Assembly: GCF_002294995.1 (NCBI RefSeq)
Contig: NZ_NSGF01000006.1
Span: forward strand, 186,001-250,000
DNA length: 64,000 nucleotides
Source of the DNA: Mesorhizobium sp. WSM3860
GTDB taxonomy: Bacteria; Pseudomonadota; Alphaproteobacteria; Rhizobiales; Rhizobiaceae
Direction of reading: 5' to 3'
Every line of letters begins with the position of its first letter. Position 1 is the first letter of the stretch. The notes beneath the pieces are model-generated. The model was not told the DNA's origin, searched no databases, and saw only the letters and a list, made by a program, of their open reading frames with translations. Of this stretch, positions 43,067 through 52,547 are shown one piece after another. A program made the translations under genes and the position numbers.

Positions 43067-44809
43067 TTGCGTTCAGAGGCATCAGGCGTCAGCGCGCAGA
43101 ACGAGGAGTCTTCCTCGAGCGATGTTTCACGTGCCGATGAAGCGCTTCTCGCTAATCTTTTGGCAAATACGACCGAACTTTTGTCGTTCTATGATGGCGA
43201 CTTCCGCCTAACTCACTACGCCGCCGCGCTCAAACGCCTGTACGGAGGTGCGGTGGTGCTCGGCGCCGCCATTTGGGAGATCTACCCAAGCTTCCTCGAC
43301 ACGAGGTGTCGCGACGAATTTCTTCGGGTGTTCCAGGGCGGCTCTGCAGCAAGCATTGACCTGCCGCGATCATCGGGCGAAGCGCCCCGGTCCGTTTTCG
43401 TCTTCGGCACTGCAGATGGTGTGGGAATCATCGAATCACGGGAGCAGGGGGAGCGCAGCGCGGCGCAGGAGCAGGAGCATATGATTCTGCTCCATCAGGC
43501 GACGCACGACGTGCTGACCGGACTGCAGAATCGGCGGCGATTCGGCGAGCGGCTGCAGCAGGCGCTGGCGGCCATCGGCGGATCTCAGCCAAAAGCCGCC
43601 CTGCTGCAAATCGATCTTGACGATTTCAAAGCGGTCAACGACACGCTCGGCCATGGGGCAGGCGACACGCTTCTGCAACTCGCAGCAGGTCGAATCCGCG
43701 ACGCCTTGCAGGACGGCGAATCTGCGTACCGGTATGCCGGCGACGAGTTCGCCGTCATCCAATTGGGCAAGGAGCAGCCCGCGGAAGCCGAGCGCCTCGC
43801 CGGATCGCTGGTCAACGCGTTCAAGGACCCGTTCGTCATCAACGGCATTCCCGTCTTCGTCGGTTCAAGTATCGGAATTGCTTTCGGGCCGGAGCACGGG
43901 ACCGATGGCGAGCAGCTGATGAAAGCGGCCGACATTGCTCTTTACGCAGCCAAGACGGATGGTCGCGGCTGCGCTCGAACGTTCAATCGCTCGATGCTGT
44001 TGTTGCTCGAGCAACGCGAAAATCTGAGACGCAGCCTTCGAACCGCGCTGGAGCGGGGCGAGCTTTATCTGGACTATCAGCCGCTCATCAGGCCTCCCTC
44101 GTCGGTGATTGGTTTCGAAGCGCTGCTGCGGTGGCGGCACCCCGAAATCGGGGTCATTCCGCCCGGCGTGTTCATTCCGATCGCCGAAGCCGACGGTCTG
44201 ATGGACGAGATTGGACGATGGGTGCTCGAGCAAGCCTGTCGCCAGGCATTGGCGTGGCCTTCCGCGCTGACAGTGGCAGTCAACCTGTCGCCGGCTCAGT
44301 TCCTGAGCGGTTCGCTGACAGACACGGTCGCTCAGATCATCGACGCAGTTGGAATCCGGGCTGAAAGGCTTGAACTCGAGATAACCGAAACGGTTCTTCT
44401 TGAGAAGACTATCGACAATATCGATACATTAAATACTTTGAACGTCTTGGGAATACGAATTTCGCTCGACGATTTTGGAACGTACTATTCATCCTTGAGC
44501 TACCTTAAGAATTTTCCGTTCGACACCTTGAAGATAGATCAATACTTCATCGCGGACCTGGAGACAGATCTGAAGAGCCAAACGATCGTGCGATCGATCA
44601 TAAGTCTGGCGCACGGCCTGGGAATAAGCGTCACCGCGGAGGGGGTCGAAACGTCGGGGCAGGCACGGTGGCTGATCAAGGAGAATTGCGATTACCTGCA
44701 AGGCAATTTCGTGGGACGGCCACTCGGAGCCGAGGCAACCAGCGAATTCATCAGGCGGTCGCCGCCGAAGGGGGTGGGAGCGATGGAGGAATCAAATCGG
44801 GCGCGCTAG
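43067..44809 (+). CDS. PAS-GGDEF-EAL protein (cyclic di-GMP turnover)
   Basis: 580 residues. An N-terminal PAS-like segment (about 25-125, LLANTTELLSFYDGDFRLTH) is followed by GGDEF (about 145-305) and EAL (about 320-565). The cyclase motif reads AGDEF (YRYAGDEFAVI), with the first Gly altered. The EAL domain has an intact FEALLRW, NLSPAQF, ELEITET and AEGVET, with DDFGTYYSSL in place of the usual DDFGTGYSSL. Phosphodiesterase activity is therefore more certain than cyclase activity. The start is a TTG at 43067, supported by GGAGG 6 bases upstream. It is followed by the partner-switching genes on the same strand, a gap of about 155 bases. Confidence 0.88.
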   Translation: MRSEASGVSAQNEESSSSDVSRADEALLANLLANTTELLSFYDGDFRLTHYAAALKRLYGGAVVLGAAIWEIYPSFLDTRCRDEFLRVFQGGSAASIDLPRSSGEAPRSVFVFGTADGVGIIESREQGERSAAQEQEHMILLHQATHDVLTGLQNRRRFGERLQQALAAIGGSQPKAALLQIDLDDFKAVNDTLGHGAGDTLLQLAAGRIRDALQDGESAYRYAGDEFAVIQLGKEQPAEAERLAGSLVNAFKDPFVINGIPVFVGSSIGIAFGPEHGTDGEQLMKAADIALYAAKTDGRGCARTFNRSMLLLLEQRENLRRSLRTALERGELYLDYQPLIRPPSSVIGFEALLRWRHPEIGVIPPGVFIPIAEADGLMDEIGRWVLEQACRQALAWPSALTVAVNLSPAQFLSGSLTDTVAQIIDAVGIRAERLELEITETVLLEKTIDNIDTLNTLNVLGIRISLDDFGTYYSSLSYLKNFPFDTLKIDQYFIADLETDLKSQTIVRSIISLAHGLGISVTAEGVETSGQARWLIKENCDYLQGNFVGRPLGAEATSEFIRRSPPKGVGAMEESNRAR

Positions 44810-44964
44810 CGCCTTGCACCGTTTGTAAATCGGACAGCTGTAAAACGATCGGGGCTAGATACCGCGCAATGCGGGACTGGCTCATCAGGAGGCGGTCAAA
44901 TTTCCGTCCCGGAGCTCAAAGCGTCACCCGGGCTCAAATACGGATGGAATAGGAGAGGATGCGG

Positions 44965-45486
44965 ATGGGATCTGTTCTTCATGACCCGGCTGGCGAACCG
45001 ACTTTTGAGCCGATGATCCAGATCGACATGGAAATCAAGACCTTTGTCTCCGCTTGGAAACACTGCGATTATGTTTCGACGTACATCGCCCGGATGATCA
45101 GTCAAAACAGATCAGATTCGGTCCGGCATTCGAATCTCTTTTCCTCTGCCTTCAACGAATTGCTGGAAGTCGCCTTTCGTACCCGCCACGCCGACGGCGA
45201 ACTGGCATGCAGGGTGTCTCGCCATGGCGCGACGGACAGGATCGAGCTGACATTTCCCTGTATGCCGGAGGAGCGCCAATTCTACCAAGAAGCCGCTTCG
45301 CAAGTCGCGGGATTCGAGGCCAGGGAACGATATCTCAATTCTGTGTCTGGGGATCTGGCGCCCAGCCGGGAGGTGGTACTGCTGGAGCTGGCTGTCGACT
45401 ACGACGCGACACTCAGGGTCGAGGAAGCCGACGGCGATGCGATCACGCTTGTCATGGATCTTCCGCTTGAGGGCCTGCAACATTGA
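44965..45486 (+). CDS. Degenerate HATPase-type regulator (slr1658-like), ATP site lost
   Basis: 173 residues from ATG 44965; ATG 44959 has no room for its ribosome-binding site AGGAGAGG. It is homologous to the HATPase at 49026: W-K-HC in both (AWKHCDYVSTYIA versus [13 protein letters not shown]), RHS, and NELLEVAFR versus [10 protein letters not shown]. The ATP-binding Asn of the N-box is Val here, and the glycine-rich GLGLL is REVVLLE. The protein probably cannot bind ATP, so it may be a non-catalytic scaffold or antagonist. It overlaps the next gene (TTGA). Confidence 0.75.
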   Translation: MGSVLHDPAGEPTFEPMIQIDMEIKTFVSAWKHCDYVSTYIARMISQNRSDSVRHSNLFSSAFNELLEVAFRTRHADGELACRVSRHGATDRIELTFPCMPEERQFYQEAASQVAGFEARERYLNSVSGDLAPSREVVLLELAVDYDATLRVEEADGDAITLVMDLPLEGLQH

Positions 45487-46661
45487 GCCCTTACAACCTG
45501 CACCCGCGCTTCAAGACGCAATACGATGCGAACAACCAGGAGTTCTCCATATCTGGGGTGATCCGGCCTCAGGCGATCGATGAGCTTGGGCCTAGCCTGG
45601 CATTGCTTCGCGATGCGATCGGCCGAGTACGCGGCGTTCTCTACGTCAATGTCAGACGCTTGGCGCAGATGAACAACGCTGCATTTCACGCTTTTTCGAG
45701 GATCATCCTCGATGCCTGTCGCGCTCGACCCGATCTCAAATTTGTTGTGATCACGTCAAGCGTCGTCGGATGGACCTCGCGAAAATTCGGTCGGCTGAGC
45801 GGAATCGAACCGAACATCACGGTCGAGGAGTATGACAGCGAATTCTATCCAGGGCAGGGCTTCCTCGAGGAAGGCGGGTTCGTTCCAATTCTGCGCACGC
45901 AGACAAAGATGACCTGGCGCCACGAGCGTGCAATCTTGCCGCGACACGGCATGAGACCCGGGGTCGTTATGGCCGACATCTGTTGCGGGATCGGGGATTT
46001 CGCCGTGCTCGTGCAGAAAGAGTTCCAGCCTTCGCGGATCGTCGCCCTCGACCACTCCATATCAAGCCTGGACTACGCCCGACGAGTGATGCGGGAGTTC
46101 GATATCCGGGGCATCGAATATACTTATGGCGATGCGTCGGAAATGCTGCTCGACGAGGCGCAGTTCGACTTGGTCACCTGCCGACATTCGCTTCAAATCT
46201 TCAATCGACCGGAACTCATCCTCAAGGAGCTCTACCGCATATGCAAGCCAGGCGGGCGGGTCTACATCACCAACGAGAAGAATTCGCATTGCCTCGGCGA
46301 GCCGCGCGCTGAAAGCATCCGTTGGACATACAATGAAGTGGCGAAGCTGTTCGCGCATTTCGAGATGGACGTCGAACTCGGGCCCAAGAGTCGGCGATAT
46401 CTGATTGAAGCCGGATTCGACGACATACGTGTCGAGACCTTCACGGTCACCAACCTGGACGGAGATCCGCAGGACTTCGCCGATGTCATTGTAGCCTGGG
46501 CCGATGTCTATGCCGGCGAGATGGCCACCAAACGCGGCGATGGGCCGGAGTTCGTTGCACGGTTCCGGCAGGGCTTCCAGGATCACATATTCGCTGCGCT
46601 ACACCCCAAGGGTTATGCGGGTTGGCCAATCTGGGTCGCATCGGGGCGAAGGCCGCAATGA
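45483..46661 (+). CDS. STAS-like domain fused to SAM-dependent methyltransferase
   Basis: 392 residues from a TTG overlapping the preceding stop. Residues about 1-130 are a STAS-like fold (VLYVNVRRLAQMNNAAFHAF) resembling the STAS protein at 49604. The phospho-acceptor stretch NSSG is NNAA, so phosphorylation is unlikely. Residues about 150-390 are a methyltransferase: VMADICCGIGDFAVLV (motif I), IVALDHSISSL, FDLVTCRHSLQIFNRPEL and RICKPGGRVYITNE. The fusion of a partner-switch domain to a methyltransferase is unusual. The methyl acceptor is unknown. The stop overlaps the phosphatase start. Confidence 0.78.
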   Translation: MSPYNLHPRFKTQYDANNQEFSISGVIRPQAIDELGPSLALLRDAIGRVRGVLYVNVRRLAQMNNAAFHAFSRIILDACRARPDLKFVVITSSVVGWTSRKFGRLSGIEPNITVEEYDSEFYPGQGFLEEGGFVPILRTQTKMTWRHERAILPRHGMRPGVVMADICCGIGDFAVLVQKEFQPSRIVALDHSISSLDYARRVMREFDIRGIEYTYGDASEMLLDEAQFDLVTCRHSLQIFNRPELILKELYRICKPGGRVYITNEKNSHCLGEPRAESIRWTYNEVAKLFAHFEMDVELGPKSRRYLIEAGFDDIRVETFTVTNLDGDPQDFADVIVAWADVYAGEMATKRGDGPEFVARFRQGFQDHIFAALHPKGYAGWPIWVASGRRPQ

Positions 46662-49024
46662 AAGCCGACGATCAGCCTACACCGCGCTTTGGCCTGCGCT
46701 CCTTCCGAGCGAAATTCGTCTTGGTCGTTGGCGGCGCCGTGCTGTTCGACCTCTTGCTGAGCGGTGGCCTGGCGCTCTGGAACGTTCAAAAGCTGTCGCG
46801 CGACGCGGCGTCGGAAGTCGGTGAGGGCCTGACCACCGCAAACGAGGAATACATTCGCTCTTATGCCGACTCGACGGCGTTAAGCGTCGACCTCCTGCTC
46901 GATCGAGTTCATGGGGACGTGAAGGCGCTGGCCGGCGTTCTGCAGGCCCAGATCGACGATCCGAGCCGGCAGCGACAGGTCGGAGCAACCCTTTCGCATG
47001 AAGCACCCGCCTCCGTGAAAGTCGTCTATGACGCGCAGGGCGATTGGGCGCAGAACCTGCCGGGCGCGCCTTCCGTGATTAGCGTCTGGGGCTACCTGCT
47101 GGGCGCCGACCATACGCCGCTGCCGAGCGTTGAGCGGGAAATCGAAGACAGTACCGTTCTGGATCTCGTCGCGCCGACCCTTATGGCCAGCGGATCGCCA
47201 AAACTGCAGATGTACTATATTGGTCCGAAGGAACGGCCGATCTTCAGGACGGTACCGTATACGGACCAGGCACAGACCTTCGACCGACTCTATCCGGGCC
47301 ACAACAAGGCGGAGTTCTGGGAGTTCTTCTTTCCGGGGATCTATGGGTCATGGCAGCAATGGACGAGGGATCCAGCCTCACGTCCAGTCGCCGACGACAT
47401 CACTCAGACAGCGCCTTACACCGATGCGATCACGGGAAAGCTGATCGTCAGTTTTTTCCACCCGCTGCGGACGCGCGAGCGTACCGGTATCGCCGGTGTA
47501 GCGGGTGCAGACATCACTCTCGATCAGCTCGCTGAAGTCGTCGAGCGCGTCAAGATTGCCGAAACCGGGTTCGGCTTCCTCACCATGTCGACCGGCAATG
47601 TAGTGGCGATCAATCCATCGGGCGAGGCGATCATCGGCCTGACTTCGTCCAACGATGCAGGCACGCAGGGCGTCACCGGTCTGGAGAGGTCCCTGCGGGG
47701 AAGCACGCAGCCGGCCATCGCGTCGCTGCCGCTCGACCAGAACAATGACGGTGTCATTCAGCATATCACGCTCGACAACAAGGGCGAACGCGTACCCTAC
47801 ATAGTTGTCCTCAAGAGATTGAAGCCGACCAATCTGTGGAGTTCGGGACCGATCAAGTCCGAAACGATGTCGGTCGGAATCGTCGTTCCCGAACGCGAAA
47901 TCTATGCGTCTCTGTTCGCCGCGCAGAAGAGTATTTCCCGCGCGACCAATCGTATCCTGCTCTTTCAGATCGCCGCCATCGTCGTTTCGCTTCTGATCGT
48001 TTTTGCGGCAGTGCTCGGCATCTCGAAGCGAATCACGGCCGGTCTCAGGGCGCTTGCCAGCGCCGCCCAGAGGCTACAGTCCAAAGACTATTCCGTCCGC
48101 GTTCGCGTTCCAACGCGCGACGAGGTTGGAGCGGTTGGGGTCGCCTTCAACCGAATGGCCGAGCAGATCAGCTTCCACACGGAAAACCTCGAGCAACTCG
48201 TCGACGAACGAACCAGGGAGCTCGGTGACGCAAATCAGGAGATTTCCGCGCTCAACGAAAAACTGCGGGACGAGAACGTCCGTCTCGGCGCCGAACTCGC
48301 GGTTGCCAGGCAAATCCAGATGATGGTCCTGCCGAAACCATTCGAGCTCGAAGCTATTCCGGGGCTGGAGATCGCAGCGTACATGCGGCCGGCCGACGAG
48401 GTCGGCGGGGACTACTACGACGTCCTGCAGAACGGATCACGGGTCAAGATCGGCATCGGCGACGTGACCGGTCATGGTCTCGAGAGCGGCGTGCTGATGC
48501 TGATGGTCCAATCCGTTGCACGCGCGCTGCAGGAGGCCAACGAAGGAGATCCGCACCAGTTTCTGGTTCGTCTGAACAGAGCGATCTACAAGAACATCGA
48601 GCGGACGAACACCGACAAGCATCTCTCGCTAGCCTTTCTTGACTTTGAGGATGGGCGGGTAACGCTATCCGGCCAGCATGAGGACATTCTCGTCGTGCGT
48701 GCGGATGGGGACGTCGAACGTATCGATACGCTGGATCTGGGTCTGCCGGTTGGCCTGGAAAACGACATCTCGCAGTTCGTCGACACGCGAGACATCGTGT
48801 TCGGGAGCGGCGACGTAATCGTGTTGCACACCGACGGTGTGACCGAGGCGGAAGATGAAGACAGAAGACTGTTCGGATTCGATCGCCTCTGCAAGAGCGT
48901 GCAAAAGCGTCATGGCAGGAGCGCCGAGGACATCAAGACCGGAATTATCGAGGATTTGATGGCCCATATCGGAATCCAGAAGATCCACGACGACATCACA
49001 CTCGTGATCATAAGGCATACGTAG
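46658..49024 (+). CDS. Membrane sensor PP2C-type (SpoIIE/RsbU) serine phosphatase
   Basis: 788 residues starting at ATG 46658 (ATGA overlap). TM1 is at about 18-43, a large extracytoplasmic dCache-like sensor at about 45-430 (AETGFGFLTMSTGNVVAINP), TM2 at about 433-455, HAMP at 456-510, and a coiled coil at about 515-560. The phosphatase lies at 570-785 (ADEVGGDYYDV, GIGDVTGHGLESGVLM, LHTDGVTEAEDED, IHDDITLVII). The paired Asp residues in GDVTGHG and DDITL bind Mn/Mg. Such enzymes dephosphorylate STAS proteins in response to a signal. The target is probably the STAS gene at 49604. Confidence 0.92.
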   Translation: MKADDQPTPRFGLRSFRAKFVLVVGGAVLFDLLLSGGLALWNVQKLSRDAASEVGEGLTTANEEYIRSYADSTALSVDLLLDRVHGDVKALAGVLQAQIDDPSRQRQVGATLSHEAPASVKVVYDAQGDWAQNLPGAPSVISVWGYLLGADHTPLPSVEREIEDSTVLDLVAPTLMASGSPKLQMYYIGPKERPIFRTVPYTDQAQTFDRLYPGHNKAEFWEFFFPGIYGSWQQWTRDPASRPVADDITQTAPYTDAITGKLIVSFFHPLRTRERTGIAGVAGADITLDQLAEVVERVKIAETGFGFLTMSTGNVVAINPSGEAIIGLTSSNDAGTQGVTGLERSLRGSTQPAIASLPLDQNNDGVIQHITLDNKGERVPYIVVLKRLKPTNLWSSGPIKSETMSVGIVVPEREIYASLFAAQKSISRATNRILLFQIAAIVVSLLIVFAAVLGISKRITAGLRALASAAQRLQSKDYSVRVRVPTRDEVGAVGVAFNRMAEQISFHTENLEQLVDERTRELGDANQEISALNEKLRDENVRLGAELAVARQIQMMVLPKPFELEAIPGLEIAAYMRPADEVGGDYYDVLQNGSRVKIGIGDVTGHGLESGVLMLMVQSVARALQEANEGDPHQFLVRLNRAIYKNIERTNTDKHLSLAFLDFEDGRVTLSGQHEDILVVRADGDVERIDTLDLGLPVGLENDISQFVDTRDIVFGSGDVIVLHTDGVTEAEDEDRRLFGFDRLCKSVQKRHGRSAEDIKTGIIEDLMAHIGIQKIHDDITLVIIRHT

Positions 49025-49025
49025 G

Positions 49026-49586
49026 ATGACAGCGCTGTTCGGTACTCCTGACATTGCAATCGGGATGAAGGGGAGTGTCAGTCGCGTGCGGCTGTTCGAC
49101 GGACCTCTCGACTTGAGCTGGCGTCATTGCGCCACGACCTCGGACTTCATTGCCGATCTTTTCGCGTTGCGCTTTCAGTCGTCCCGCAATGACTACATGG
49201 AGGTGCGGCACAGCATCGGATATCTGGTCAACGAACTCATCGAAAACGCCGTCAAGTTCCGCGCACCAGGCGAGATCGTGGTTGAGGCGTCGATGGATTC
49301 GGAGTGCTTCAAGCTCAAGGTGTCGAATGACGTCCTAGGTGAAATCGCGTCCGAGTTTCAAAGCCTCCTGGCGGACATCACGGTTGGCGACCCAAAGGAC
49401 CTGCTGATACAGCGGATTGAGGCGAATGCCGCGAACCCCGATGTGGGGAGCTCCGGGCTTGGATTGCTGACGTTGATGAGCGACTATGGCGCACGCTTGG
49501 CCTGGATATTCAGCCCCGCCGATGAAAACGACCGTATTTGCCTGGAAACATATGCCTCCATTCCGATCTCGCAAACTCACAACTAG
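49026..49586 (+). CDS. HATPase anti-sigma/serine kinase-like protein (slr1658-like), apparently intact
   Basis: 186 residues, starting one base after the phosphatase stop. The HATPase N-box is [20 protein letters not shown] and the G-box [20 protein letters not shown], both complete. Such proteins phosphorylate a STAS partner and release or bind an effector. The first 40 residues contain [20 protein letters not shown], shared with the degenerate paralogue at 44965. It is immediately followed by its likely partner STAS gene. Confidence 0.85.
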   Translation: MTALFGTPDIAIGMKGSVSRVRLFDGPLDLSWRHCATTSDFIADLFALRFQSSRNDYMEVRHSIGYLVNELIENAVKFRAPGEIVVEASMDSECFKLKVSNDVLGEIASEFQSLLADITVGDPKDLLIQRIEANAANPDVGSSGLGLLTLMSDYGARLAWIFSPADENDRICLETYASIPISQTHN

Positions 49587-49603
49587 ATGAAACGAAGCCA
49601 GAT

Positions 49604-49942
49604 ATGGAAATCAAGACAGACGACTACCGCGTGTGGACTGAGGGAAGCGATATCTTTTTCGACGGTGCAATGCGGCTTGCCAGTTCTGAGGCGGGTGCGC
49701 CGATCACGGCTTTGGCGACCAGTGTTCTTGCCTCAAACCCCGCTTCCATCACACTCAATTTGAAGGACCTTCACTTTCTCAACTCGTCCGGCATCAACCT
49801 GCTGGCGAAATTTACCATCGAGGTGCGCAAGCATCCCGATGTTCGACTTGTCGTGCGCGGAACGCCCGACATACCCTGGCAATCGAAATCATTGCCGAAC
49901 CTGAAGAAGCTGCATCCCGCTCTGGTGCTTTTGATGAACTGA
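49604..49942 (+). CDS. STAS-domain protein (slr1659-like anti-sigma antagonist)
   Basis: 112 residues from ATG 49604. The frame is open from 49538 but overlaps the HATPase gene. The STAS fold is clear: [20 protein letters not shown], with a Ser pair in the expected phospho-acceptor loop, followed by [19 protein letters not shown]. It is the probable phosphorylatable partner of the HATPase at 49026 and substrate of the phosphatase at 46658. No sigma factor gene is adjacent, so the output may be a protein effector rather than transcription. Confidence 0.82.
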   Translation: MEIKTDDYRVWTEGSDIFFDGAMRLASSEAGAPITALATSVLASNPASITLNLKDLHFLNSSGINLLAKFTIEVRKHPDVRLVVRGTPDIPWQSKSLPNLKKLHPALVLLMN

Positions 49943-50045
49943 CCTGCTTGTCCGAACGGTCAATGCGTCTCGATCGAGCCATTGCCAGCGACGTGCCCGC
50001 CCGTCCGACGATTCCTGATCGGTATCCAGCTGATATTCGGGACTG

Positions 50046-50807
50046 TCAGATCAGCAGCAGGCCCTTCATCGAGGCATTGCCCTTGCGGCCGATGATGATG
50101 TGGTCATGAACGGCGATCCCGAGCGGCTTGGCCGTCTCGATGATCTGCTTGGTCATGTCGATGTCGGCGCGCGAGGGCGTCGGGTCGCCGGACGGATGGT
50201 TGTGCACCAGAATGATCGCGCTGGCGGAAAGCTCGAGCGCGCGCTTGACCACTTCGCGCGGATAGACCGGCGTATGGTCGACCGTGCCGGTCTGCTGCAC
50301 CTCGTCGGCGATCAGCCCGTTCTTCTTGTCGAGGAAGAGGATGCGGAACTGCTCGCGGGCTTCGAAGGCCATGGCCGAGCGGCAATAATCGAGAAGCTGC
50401 GTCCAGTTGGACAGCACCTCGCGGCCGCGCACTTCGCCGCGCGCCATGCGCTGCGCCGTTGCGGCGATGACCTTGAGATCCGTCGCCACCATCGGCCCAA
50501 TGCCTTTCACTTCCTCGAGCCGGGACGCCGGCGCGCCGAGCACTTCGGCAAGCGAACCAAAGCGGGCGATCAGCGCCTTGGCGATCGGCTTGGTGTCGAC
50601 GCGCGGGATCAGCCGGAAGAGAAGCAGCTCGAGCAGTTCATAGTCGGGCAGGGCGTCCGGACCGCCGGCCAAGAAGCGTTCGCGCAGACGATCGCGATGG
50701 CCGTGGTAGTGCGGCTTCTCCGCTTCCACGGTCTTTTTTTGTGGCTTCTGCGGTGGTTCGATCCAGGCTTCCGAAAAGAACGCCCGCTCGTCTTCGACTT
50801 TCCCCAT
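50046..50807 (-). CDS. radC: RadC family protein (JAB/MPN domain)
   Basis: 253 residues starting at ATG 50805-50807 ([11 protein letters not shown]). A helix-hairpin-helix region is around [19 protein letters not shown] and [13 protein letters not shown]. The C-terminal JAB1/MPN-like domain has the metal-binding [18 protein letters not shown] and ends [15 protein letters not shown]. Despite the name, its role in DNA repair is unproven; such proteins often accompany mobile elements. In other Rhizobiales it lies next to map. Here they are separated by 2.7 kb of broken genes. Confidence 0.9.
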   Translation of the reverse strand: MGKVEDERAFFSEAWIEPPQKPQKKTVEAEKPHYHGHRDRLRERFLAGGPDALPDYELLELLLFRLIPRVDTKPIAKALIARFGSLAEVLGAPASRLEEVKGIGPMVATDLKVIAATAQRMARGEVRGREVLSNWTQLLDYCRSAMAFEAREQFRILFLDKKNGLIADEVQQTGTVDHTPVYPREVVKRALELSASAIILVHNHPSGDPTPSRADIDMTKQIIETAKPLGIAVHDHIIIGRKGNASMKGLLLI

Positions 50808-50971
50808 GGCCCGCCCGCATCGCTGATCGAAAAGAAGACCTTTGTCAGACACTAGAGCATGATTCTGAAACGCGAAACGGTTCTCGATCATTTCAAGAAA
50901 GTAGCCGGGAGCGTTGCTGAGACATACCAAGACGCCGTGACGATGTGGGCTGCATCGCATATTGGCGAGCG

Positions 50972-51870
50972 TTAAACATGAGCACCCTCGGCAGCCTGCT
51001 TCTTCACTGTTCTTGCTCCGCTGACGGAAACAGCGATGCCGAGTACGACAAGGGCGGTTCCGAGGATGTGGATCGGCGTGATGGTCTCGCCGAGAAGAAG
51101 AAACGAGAGCGCGAGTGCCGCGACCGGCAGCACTGCCATGAACACGCCAGCCTCTCCGCCGCTGGCGCGCGCGGCTCCTGAATACCAGAGCCAGAAGCCG
51201 ATCACGGTGGGAAAAATGCTGACATAGACTGTCGCCAATAGGGCGGCAGGTGCTGCTGCAACGGTGCTAAACGCGACAAGGGCAGCGGCGAGCGGCAAGG
51301 TCAGCACCAGTGAAATGCTACTCATCAGCGCCGCGAGATAGAGCGGCGCCAGCGGCGTGCTGATTCTCTTGTTCAGGATCGCAAACAGTGCTTCGCCGGA
51401 AACAGCGAGGACCACCAGCAGGTTACCCGCTAGCAGTTTCAGATCGAGGCCAAAGCCCTTGGCAGAGGCGACATTGACAAGAAGTGCACCTGCCGTGACA
51501 GCGCCGACCGCGATCCAAAGCTGGGCGCCAAACCTCTCCTTCAAGGCCAACGTTGAAGGCCGTGGATGACGCTGGCATTTGCACTCGTGGTCAAGGTCAA
51601 GGCGAGGATTATTAGAATGCTATAGCCCGCGCTGCCCGCGGCCGCCTGAAGCGTTACAATCACATATTCCTTTGCCAAGAGCTGCGGCCGCGGCGTGCTT
51701 GTCAGGAAGACGAGTCCCCAGAGGATGGGCGTCGAAATCAGGAAACGCAGGGGAACGGCGAGGAAAGGGTGCATGCCGCCGGCAATGATTTTTGATGCCA
51801 CCACGCCCGATCCGACCAGCGTCATGGCTATGGTCATGAGGGCGCCTGCAATGATGCGTTGCGAGTCCAT
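50972..51870 (-). pseudogene. EamA/DMT-family transporter, frameshifted
   Basis: Two frames together make one ten-helix EamA protein. The first half (start ATG 51868-51870) runs from MDSQRIIAGALMTIAMTLVG to NASVIHGLQRWP. The second starts ALKERFGAQLWIAVGAVTAG and ends near [14 protein letters not shown]. Between VIHG and ALKERFG about ten residues of the expected linking helix are missing and the frame changes near 51550. This indicates a deletion plus frameshift. It would have been a drug/metabolite exporter. Confidence 0.82.
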
Positions 51871-51878
51871 GTGACTCG

Positions 51879-52451
51879 TCAGCCTACGGTATAGGCGGCG
51901 CGCGAACGCGCCTCCTTCAGCGCAAGAGCCCACCACTTGAGTTGGTGGAACATGGTCTTGACAGCGCGGGAGCTGCGCTCCGGATCGAGCGGGCCCGCAC
52001 CATCGGCAAAATGCTCCCACACCCCGTGAAAGCTTACTGCCTCCCGGACGGTGACGGTGTGGAGCTCGGCAAATACCTGCCGAAGGTGTTCGACGGCCCT
52101 CAACCCGCCGGAGACGCCGCCATATGAAACGAAGCCGACCGGCTTGGCGTGCTACTCTTCAGTAGCCTGGTCGATAGCGTGCTTAAGATAACCGGGCATG
52201 CTGTGATTGTATTCGGGGGTGACGACAACGAAGGCGTCTGCCTTGGCGAGCTTACCCGTGAATGCCTTCATCGCCGGTGTCGGCTCCGCCAAGTGCCGGC
52301 TGGGCAGATCAATGTCTGCAACATCGATGAGGGAAAGCTCGAAATCGTCCAGTCTCTGCGCCTCTTGGGCAAACCAGTGTCCGACTTTGTCGCCATAGCG
52401 TCGTTCCCGCGTGCTGCCGATCAGCGCTGCGAGCTTGAGCCGTTCAGTCAC
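51879..52451 (-). pseudogene. NAD(P)H-dependent FMN reductase with an in-frame TAG
   Basis: The protein is a flavodoxin-fold reductase: LKLAALIGSTRERRYGDKV, FVVVTPEYNHSMPGYLKHAI (the FMN-binding PEYN), then QATEE followed by TAG at 52152-52154. The same frame continues HAKPVGFVSYGGVSGGLRAV to the C-terminus. In this family the residue before HAKPVGFVSYGG is usually Trp, so TGG to TAG is the likely single change. The remainder of the gene appears whole (about 190 codons). Confidence 0.85.
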
Positions 52452-52547
52452 TTCCGCTCTCCTGTATCAGGCCAGGAAAGTGATGACACATCGGGACGAT
52501 CGATGGGATTGCTAAAAGTTAGCGCCTTCTGATCTAATTGATCGATC

